Source: Hirundichthys speculiger (lineage: Eukaryota > Chordata > Actinopteri > Beloniformes > Exocoetidae). Taken from it: a stretch of DNA of 64,000 nt. Positions 57,311 through 64,000 of this stretch are shown one piece after another (the first letter of the stretch is position 1; each line of letters starts with the position of its first letter). The notes beneath the pieces were generated by a model, which saw nothing but the letters and a program-made list of their open reading frames with translations, was not told the origin of the DNA and ran no database searches. The position numbers were made by a program, and so were the translations under genes. Where the stretch lies: contig JAGFBZ010002555.1 of the NCBI GenBank assembly GCA_018398805.1, forward strand, positions 1-64,000. Reading direction: 5' to 3'.

Positions 57311-57990
57311 GGTGCGAGCTTTTCAAATAGACTTTCAGATTCGTGGGTTTTTTTCTCCTTCAGAAGTATTCCACACATTGTATCACCTGCTTCTATAACA
57401 AGGCACTTATTTTTATCGTTAACACAGTCATAGTCAAAGAAATCCCAAATAGGATTGAGCTGCTTTCTCCCAACTTTTGCCGCAGCGATCACTGCTGATC
57501 ACTTTAGGTTTTTTGCATTTTTTTTTTTTTTTTTATTTTGCGGTCGTTGTTGTAGGGCGGAGCACGTGTAATTTAGGCTTGCCGGACCCTTGTCTTCCCT
57601 GAAAGCCAGACCCCAATCTGTCCCACTTCAGCTGTACAATGGCATGTTAAAAGGTATATCTTACAGAGCGATTTTTGGGGGTGAATTCGGGGGTCAAAAC
57701 AGCTCGGTGTCAGTAGATCTCGTTGGCCTTCGATGGCTCTGGGCCAAGTTCGCTCAGGAAGCACTTAGAAGAGTCAGGCTTGGGTTGGTGGAACCATTTG
57801 CCTGTGCAGAAGAAACTGCTCAGGTTTGGGGGTGGTTGGACCTTTTTTGGCTAAGATATAGCCGTTTAAAGGGTGTACATGAACTGTCACTGAGCCTTAA
57901 TTGTGACTAGTGAGTCCGTGTACACTACTGTACACGGACTCGCGAACTCGTGAAATGTATAATCCGGACTGTCCTATGGTACCTGTACAG
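57311..57990. other. Intron 3 DNA with a perfect short hairpin
   Basis: A T-run occupies about 57515-57534. A 13-bp perfect inverted repeat with a 4-base loop lies at 57912-57941. A 106-aa frame (57590-57910) has no recognised domain. Confidence 0.45.
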
Positions 57991-58306
57991 TAGGGGTGAG
58001 CATTGGCAAGGACCTCGCAATACGATATGTATCATGATACTTGGGTCATGATAAGATATTATCATGATATCACGATATATTGCGATATTCTACCCAGTTA
58101 ATATAAAAAATTAAAAGTAGAGATGAAAAATCAAGTTGCTGTATATGTGCATCAGATGATATTGATCATTCAGAGGACAAATTGAGTCAAAACTATTTGC
58201 TTCAAAACAATCTATTTATTGTTTATTATTAGTGTTTTTAAAAAAAAAAAATCTATTTAGGAAGCTATAAATTGGGCGGCCGAAAATCGCGATATATTGC
58301 CAAATC

Positions 58307-58343
<37 letters not shown>

Positions 58344-58355
58344 CCCACTCCCCTA
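57991..58355 (-). mobile_element. Family A element in a palindromic target (365 bp)
   Basis: It starts TAGGGGTGAGCATTGGCAAG and ends CCCACTCCCCTA, flanked by CTGTACAG on both sides (57983-57990 and 58356-58363). An expanded T-run (58310-58343) lies just inside the right end. Confidence 0.92.
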
Positions 58356-58363
58356 CTGTACAG

Positions 58364-59432
58364 GTAGTTGCTTTCCACCTTTGGTACTGGACTGTTTGAG
58401 CCAGTACCAAAGGTACTGGTACCAAAGGTGGTGGTGGTACTAAAACAAAAAAAAAGACTTTCTGGTGACGATTATAGTCACTGAGCAGAAACCCCTCCAG
58501 TCGAGGAAAATGGTCGCGAAATGGTCTCAACACACTTTCACTGCCACACAAACCCACCGAACAGACGAAATCTACTCAGCATAATTCACGAAACGAATCG
58601 ATTTGATGAACTTGAGCGTGGCTGTGAGGAGGCCGCGAGACGTGTCTGATCGTCTATTACAAAGCAGGCTTTTATCTGTCGAATTCGCCGCCGATCTGAT
58701 TACTCCTCCAGAGACTCTGCGGACGTTCGGGCTTCGCTCTGCGCCGCTAGCGCCGAGCTAACGGGCGCCTAAGTGGACGGACGTGCAATCAAAGGACGGG
58801 ACAACGCACGGCGTGTAATTAGCTTGTTTATCTGCGGCGCAATGGGGTTGAGGACGCGCCGCTGCTGCATCAGACAGACGGATGGAGAGGAGACGTGGGG
58901 GGGGTGAAGGAGAGATAGAAAGGGAGTAAACTCCTTATTCAGGTGTTTTCTGCTCAGCCGTCACATCAAGGCTCCAGATCAATCCTGCAAATTGGTTCGT
59001 TCCTCGACAAGGTTACCAAATGACGGAGGAACGAGGGATGGAGCGGAGGAGGAGAGGCAGGACACGCTGTAACAAGGAAGCGAGGAAGGGGGTGGGCGTA
59101 CCCCGGTTTGGGCGGGCCCGTGCAGGCCCGTGTGCACGCTGCAGTGGGGTCATTGAGCTATGAGGAGGGTGAAGGATCCACGCTGATTGTTGTCTGTTAC
59201 AGGTAAACCGAGCTAGCTTGAGTTATGGCGTCCCGGCCTTAAAAAAGACTCTCCGTCCGTGTGGCTAACGGGTGCTAGCGCGGTTGATACAGCCGCAGAC
59301 GCTCCTGTAACCCTGTCACGATGAAATGTGGAGCCCATTTCCTCCCATTGTCAGCCGTGGAACTTCAGAGTAAATATATAAATAATGGCGGCGAGCCCTC
59401 TGAATGTCTGACCCGCTTCGTCTGTCTTGCAG
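58364..59432. other. End of intron 3
   Basis: An inverted pair CCTTTGGTACTGG / CCAGTACCAAAGG lies at about 58378-58411. The rest is unassigned up to the exon 4 acceptor (TCTGTCTTGCAG). Confidence 0.45.
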
Positions 59433-59631
59433 GAACACTTCACGCCGGAGTGCAAGTTCAAGGAGTGCGTCTTTGAGAACTACTACGTCACCTACTCGTC
59501 CATCCTGTACAGACAAACCCAGTCGGGGCGAGCCTGGTACATCGGCATCAACCGGGACGGGCAGGTCATGAAGGGCAACCGCGTCAAGAAGACCAAGGGC
59601 GCCGCCCACTTCCTGCCCAAACTCATCGAAG
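59433..59631 (+). CDS. fgf11: fgf11-like exon 4
   Basis: The exon is 199 bp, the standard FHF exon 4 length. The acceptor ends GTCTTGCAG and the donor is GTATTT. It encodes [19 protein letters not shown], then [19 protein letters not shown], then [17 protein letters not shown], then [11 protein letters not shown], and leaves one base (G) to complete a Val codon in exon 5. This part contains the FHF surface that, from published family structures, contacts the sodium-channel C-terminus; the basic VKKTK stretch is also conserved. Cys in FKECVF and Val in GQVMKG favour FGF11 over FGF12/13/14, which have Ser in that place. A 97-aa open frame on the opposite strand (59316-59609) is a shadow of this exon. 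Confidence 0.95.
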
Positions 59632-60874
59632 GTATTTCAGCCGGCGCGAGTCACCGGTTAGTCCAGAACTTCGCGGGGCTTTATTAGTTCACCGCCAGCG
59701 CGCACCGTGCAGATTTATCACTCCTTTCTAATCTCTTTCTCATCTTCGCCGCTGTTGGCATCCAATTCTCATAAAGTCACCTGTCACAGACTTACGGGCT
59801 GATGGGCTGAGGCGCGTCGCCACACAAACTAGAGCGTTGGCATCATTTCAAGTGATCGTTGGGAGTCAAACTAATGCGTTGTGCTATATTATTTTTCATT
59901 TTTGTTCATCTTTCTTATTTGTTTCTCATTGCTCTGAGTGGACAGTTCTGTTGCAGCAACGTATGGTTCCCCATTCTGGGATGAATAAAGGCTTTATTGT
60001 CTTATTACTTACCTATAAAATAGACGACTGCATAATATTAAAGGGAAGGTAAGCAGTTGTCCTCACCATCCATTAGCTGTCCACTGGGGAAAAAAAGTAA
60101 TAAAAATAACAGAAACAGGCTCCAAAAGCTGGAAACAAACTGAACCTGCTCTTCAAACCATGACAAAGATTGATCCAGCCAACCACAGGCAGAGGGAGGG
60201 TAACATCATCCAGAAATCACTTACCCTACCTTTAAATCAAAGGTAGATTTAAATGGTAGGTGACTCACCGTTATTATATAAAGACTGAGATATAGGAAGA
60301 ACTTTATTCTTCAAAACACTTTTTTCACATCTATTGCTCAGTATTCAGCAATTACAAAAAAAAAATGTTTTAAATAAAGGAAATGTAAAACTGCAGTATC
60401 AAAATACCAAGAATACCAGAGGCAAAACCAAACAATGTTTATCCAAAGCTTTTGATAACTCGCTCCACTTTCAGTCATCTTCCTCTTTTCTTAAAGCAAA
60501 ACTAATTATTCTAAAACAAAAGGAAGAAGTTTGGCTCTCAGGAAGATATTTATTCATTTATTTATTTTCGTTAAATAGAAGCATTTTATACTTTTTTTAA
60601 GACAAAAAAGAGGGACTTTTGTTATGTTTGTATGTTTGTGTTTTTAACTGCTATATAGTATTTTGGGGAGTGTGATGCTTTTATTTAGTTTAAATAGGCA
60701 TTAAAAAAAAATGTTTAATGCACTTTGTGTTGCCTGAAGGCATGAAAAGCGCTCTATAAATAAAATCTGATTTGATTTGATTTGATTTGAACATCTTCAG
60801 GACCTTTGAGAAACTGTCCAGGGTTTGATCGCGTGTTTAAGCCTCGATGGTGGGAAACGTGTATTTAAATCAAC
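59632..60874. other. Intron 4, first part, with LINE tails
   Basis: Bases about 59950-60010 (CCATTCTGGGATGAATAAAG) and about 60715-60790 (AAAGCGCTCTATAAATAAAA followed by TGATT repeats) resemble two different fish LINE 3' tails. The last eight bases (AAATCAAC, 60867-60874) are the left duplication of the next element. Confidence 0.6.
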
Positions 60875-61956
60875 TAGGGCTGGGCAACGATTAAAATTTT
60901 TAATCGCGATTAATCGCATGATTTCCCTGATGAATCACGATTAATCACATTGTATACGAAAAATCAAATAATGAATTCAAAAATAGTGTAAAGGTCACTT
61001 TTATTTAAATGTTCTGCTGCCATATGAACTAAAGTGCACTTGCATATCAGCACTTGTCAGTAACACATATTTGTTGTAAATCTAATCTTAAAAAATTAAA
61101 ATTAAATTAAAGGGCATAATGTCATCCTGTAAAAAAAAGTCAACCACAAATCTAGAGGCCACAATCATAACATTAAAACAAGTAATTTCTGAGGTAACAG
61201 CAGAAACGTTTAACGGGGAGTTCAACTTGTCAGTTGTTACAAATAACCTTGTTTCTGTTGAATCCTCCTTTAAAATGAACTTTAAAACTTTAAAATGAAA
61301 ATGTCCATGTTAAAGTTCTGTAATTTTATCAATCAGTGTATCATTTGTTTTTTTCCATTTTCAATTGTCAATCAAAAATTTAAAAAATTAAAGTGACTTT
61401 TTATTTTTTTCTGTTTTTTAATCTAACACAAAAAAAAGAAAAAATGCCTGTGTTTTTAATATTTCAATTTTAGCAAACAGGCCACGGGACTGAATTTGTT
61501 TTTAATATTTTATTGTCTGGTTTACGTGACCCAGAAATGGCTTTGTTTTATAATCAAAGGAACAGGACTTTCTGTTGTCATTACACATCTGTGCCACTAG
61601 ATGGAGTCGCACTGCAGTAACCAGCTAGAGAACAGCAGGACAGTGAACACATGGAGCAGATCTGATGGAACATGGAGGAATGACGCAAAAGTTTTTAACA
61701 AAAGGGTTTGAAAGTTTTTTTTTTTTCAGACAGGATTGTTAATATTTCTACCTGAGTTGCTACCTAAACTGTAAAGTACACGGATTTTTACCGTTCTCCA
61801 TGTCTGTTTTAGCTTTGCCTGCCAATTATTTTCCAGTTCCGCACAGCCAGTTTTTCAAAACAAAAGCACATGAGCAACATGCGTTAACGTGCAATAAAAT
61901 AAATGTCGGCATTAATAAATGAATGCGATAATAAAGCGTTAACTTGCCCAGCCCTA
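60875..61956 (+). mobile_element. Family B hAT-like element, complete copy (1082 bp)
   Basis: It starts TAGGGCTGGGCAACGATTAA and ends GTTAACTTGCCCAGCCCTA, with an exact 8-bp duplication AAATCAAC (60867-60874 and 61957-61964). No coding capacity is recognised. It lies 131 bp before exon 5. Confidence 0.93.
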
Positions 61957-62087
61957 AAATCAACTCATAATGTCTCAAAGAGGCTTCAAACATTTGCGTC
62001 TCTCATGAACTGTCCGTACAGTCGCACAGGAAGTCACCTGGTTGTATTTAACCATTTTTCTGTCTCTTGTGCTCTCGCCCCCCCCAG

Positions 62088-62230
62088 TGGCCATGTACAG
62101 GGAGCCCTCGCTGCACGACGTCGCCGAGCAGAGTCCACCCAGAAAAACGCCGAAGACCTCCAGTGACTCGCCAGTGCTCCCCAACGGCAAGAAAGACGTT
62201 CAGTCCAAAACCAAAACCTCCTCCTCCTAG
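62088..62230 (+). CDS. fgf11: fgf11-like exon 5 with stop codon
   Basis: The acceptor is a C-rich tract ending CCCCCCAG at 62087. After the split Val codon the peptide begins AMYREPSLHDVAEQ, the conserved last strand of the FHF trefoil (AMY-EPSLH is shared by FGF11, FGF13 and FGF14). It then runs into a low-complexity Ser/Pro/Lys tail (SPPRKTPKTSSDSP, then NGKKDVQSKTKTSSS) and a TAG stop at 62228-62230. The tail differs in sequence and length from human FGF11, as expected because FHF C-termini vary. The methionine inside the exon at 62093 is not a translation start. Frames on the other strand across this exon (for example 62034-62411) are GC-rich shadows. Confidence 0.93.
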
Positions 62231-62770
62231 CACCGAGAGACGGAGGAGGAGAGGACGGGGCAGGTGAGGCGGGGGCGACACCTGAACAAGGTGGTTGGAG
62301 CTCGCCGCCCCCCCACCTGCTGCCTCGTGACACGCTGGTGTACAGAGACGCTGGAGGAGAGGAGCAGGTCCAGGCGGAGCGGCGCTGGCAGAGGGCGACG
62401 CCCCCTTTCACCTTCGGGGACCCCGGCGCTCCACCTTCTCATCTAAACGCCCCCCCCGCGGTCGGCAGAGCCCGGGGGTGTTAAAGCAATAACTCCATGA
62501 AGAGTTGGAAAGCATGTCACCACCACAGTGTTTTCACCAGCTGGAAGGTCGCGCCACCATCATCGACCCCGCCCCCCCCTCCGAGGCGCGCCCCCTCACG
62601 ATGTTTTTTTTTTCTCGTTTATTTCCCGAGGCTGTTCTCCGCTGACGTCACCCTGACACAGAGCCATGCCGATGTGCGGCTGTCGCACAGACCTTTGCAG
62701 ACGTCGGTTCTGCAGCCATCTGCTCAGTCCGCATCCTTCTGTGTGTGTCAGCAGCTTCCTGCACATCTGG

Positions 62771-62806
<36 letters not shown>

Positions 62807-63259
62807 CTCCTCCTCTTCTTCACCTTTACCGCCGTTTGAATAGTTTGTGACATGGACTCAATGAAACCCCCCCTCCCATCCCTCCGGCTCCGCTAATGGA
62901 GTCTGGACCTGATCAGAACCTTTCTGGGGGTCCAGACTGGGCCCTCCCCCGGCGCACCACACACCCACACACCTCATCGCCGCGGCGTCCGCAGGCCGCG
63001 ACACGTTTAACACAGCGGCGTCCGTTAACGCTCCGGTACGGCCGGCGGAGAGCTAGCGCTCCCGTCCCAGCTCTGGGAGACGACGAGGACGTGATCGTGA
63101 GATGAGGCGGGGCACCGCACAAACCCTCGAGGTCCTCGCCGCGTCTGCGGTCTCTCGTTCACTCGGCGGCGGCGCTGCAACGGAAAAAAGGAACGACTTC
63201 ATTTCATTTCACCGCTGCACACGAAGTTCAGTTTTTTCGCTCTTAAAGTCAGTCCCAAC
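62231..63259 (+). other. Probable 3' UTR and flank of the fgf11-like gene
   Basis: It follows the TAG stop. It is GC-rich at first (62231-62470), with a T-run (62603-62612). No clear AATAAA signal is seen before the next transposon, so the transcript end is not located. Frames on both strands here reflect GC content. Confidence 0.5.
62770..62804 (+). repeat. GT dinucleotide microsatellite in 3' region
   Basis: About 16 perfect TG units. Confidence 0.95.
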
Positions 63260-63593
63260 TAGGGGTGAGTATTGGCAAGGGCCTCGCAATACGATATGTA
63301 TCATAATACTTGGGTCACGATACGATATTATCACGACATCGTGATATATTACGATTTTCTGCCCAGTTAATATCAAATTTATAATGTTCATCAGATGATA
63401 CTGATCATTCAGAGGACAAATTGAGTCAAAACCATTTGCTTCAAAAGAACCTATTTATTGTTTATTATTAGTGTTTTTGCACATTTAAATTTTAAACAAT
63501 TTAAATGTGAAAATTAAACCATTTTCCAAAAAAACATTGATATTAGGAGGAGAAAAATCGATATTATATTTGGCGGCCGAAAATCGCGATATA
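63260..63593 (-). mobile_element. Family A element, interrupted by family C
   Basis: It starts TAGGGGTGAGTATTGGCAAG and follows the family to GGCCGAAAATCGCGATATA, where family C begins at a TA (63592-63593). Confidence 0.85.
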
Positions 63594-64000
63594 CAGTGAT
63601 CCCTCGCCAATTCGCGCTTTAAGTTCCGCGGTTTTAGTTATTCGCGGATTTTTTAGAAATATATAATATTTTTAAAAAATCAAGAAAAAATTGCAGAAAC
63701 ATCACAGGATGTTGTGCGCGTTCTCTCGCAGCAAAGAAATGTGATCCAGCCAGCCTGGCCCCTTTAAGAAGGTGGCCTTATGGGTAATGGTGTGGCCTTA
63801 TGGGTAATGTAGTGTGTGTCGTGGGACGGCAGAATAAAAAAACGAGGTTAGATGAAAGAGCGGTTTGTTTACTACGGTTCAGAGACCAGAGGCTGTGAAG
63901 GTAACAGAAAGACCACAGTTGAGCCTTTCTCTTGTTTCGCTGCAGTATCTCGCTACATTTTTTGCGGTTTTTAAACATATTTTAAACACATTATTGAGGC
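63594..64000 (+). mobile_element. Family C element, cut by window edge
   Basis: It begins CAGTGATCCCTCGCCAATTC. Its inner sequence (ACCACAGTTGAGCCTTT near 63910 and ACACATTATTGAGGC at the end) matches the reverse of 25329-25410. It is incomplete at 64000. Confidence 0.85.

Larger units (their letters stand above)
8852..62230 (+). other. fgf11: FGF-homologous factor gene body (fgf11-like), exons 2-5
   Basis: Four coding exons on the plus strand join in phase: 8852-8962, 28202-28305, 59433-59631 and 62088-62230. Together they give about 185 residues of an intracellular FGF (FHF), against about 225 for human FGF11, so roughly the first 40-60 residues (exon 1) are missing. FHFs are beta-trefoil proteins without a signal peptide. 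From family knowledge they bind the cytoplasmic C-terminus of voltage-gated sodium channels and tune inactivation, and they are not classical receptor ligands. FGF11 is preferred over FGF12, FGF13 and FGF14 because of GFYLQ and SSF in exon 2, Cys in [10 protein letters not shown], and [13 protein letters not shown] plus HFLPKL in exon 4. Introns are about 19.2, 31.1 and 2.5 kb. The mammalian FGF11 gene is compact, so this locus appears inflated by transposons. Teleosts may have a and b copies, which I cannot separate. Confidence 0.88.

Noticed and set aside
62034..62411. Several long frames antisense or out of frame around exon 5 and the 3' UTR
   Set aside because: They overlap the well-supported exon 5 on the other strand or in other frames and follow from high GC content.
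1..64000. CRISPR arrays, bacterial-type operons, tRNA or rRNA genes
   Set aside because: No regularly spaced repeats with unique spacers, no tRNA cloverleaf with A and B boxes, and no rRNA-like sequence was noticed. Tandem repeats present are microsatellites or duplications.

Overview
The window is vertebrate, almost certainly teleost fish, nuclear DNA. The evidence is one spliced gene of the FGF-homologous-factor family, with exon lengths of 111, 104 and 199 bp and canonical splice sites, set in very long introns filled with fish-type DNA transposons, LINE tails and microsatellites. There are no prokaryotic-style operons, CRISPR arrays, rRNAs or convincing tRNAs. The only host gene I can support runs left to right, from exon 2 at 8852 to the stop codon at 62230. 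Its protein is closest to FGF11 (fgf11, paralogue a or b undecided), judging by residues such as [23 protein letters not shown] and HFLPKL. Exon 1 is not recognisable here and probably lies upstream of base 1. Layout: 1-8851 is upstream or intron 1 sequence, with a LINE remnant (3496-4392) and several MITE-like elements (1552-2491, 4705-5545, 6674-7595, 7604-8509). Exon 2 is 8852-8962. Intron 2 (8963-28201, 19.2 kb) holds an AT-rich tract, a dead Tc1-like transposase, hAT-like families A, B and D, a Harbinger element with an open Myb-like gene (16723-18162), a BED-finger hAT relic (20412-21262) and a LINE tail inside another hAT-like element (22553-23840). Exon 3 is 28202-28305. Intron 3 (28306-59432, 31.1 kb) holds a 346-bp tandem duplication, another BED-finger hAT relic (33143-34400), a piggyBac-like relic (39338-40666), duplicated RT-motif modules (41461-42850), more family A-G copies and a 609-bp hAT-like element carrying a MADF-domain exon (52231-52839). 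Exon 4 is 59433-59631. Intron 4 (2.5 kb) holds a complete B element. Exon 5 and the stop codon are 62088-62230, followed by 3'-flank with a GT microsatellite and, at the right edge, a family-A element broken by a family-C element. The most informative structure is the mobile-element archaeology. Target-site duplications can be read directly for many elements: 8 bp for hAT-like, TA for families C and E, TTAA-like for piggyBac-like, 3 bp for Harbinger and 13 bp for a retro-insertion. They show several nested insertions. The three partly coding elements of most interest are the Harbinger Myb-like ORF (97 aa, open), the MADF exon in a hAT-like element, and the BED-finger relics. All family assignments come from motif recognition by eye; no database was searched.
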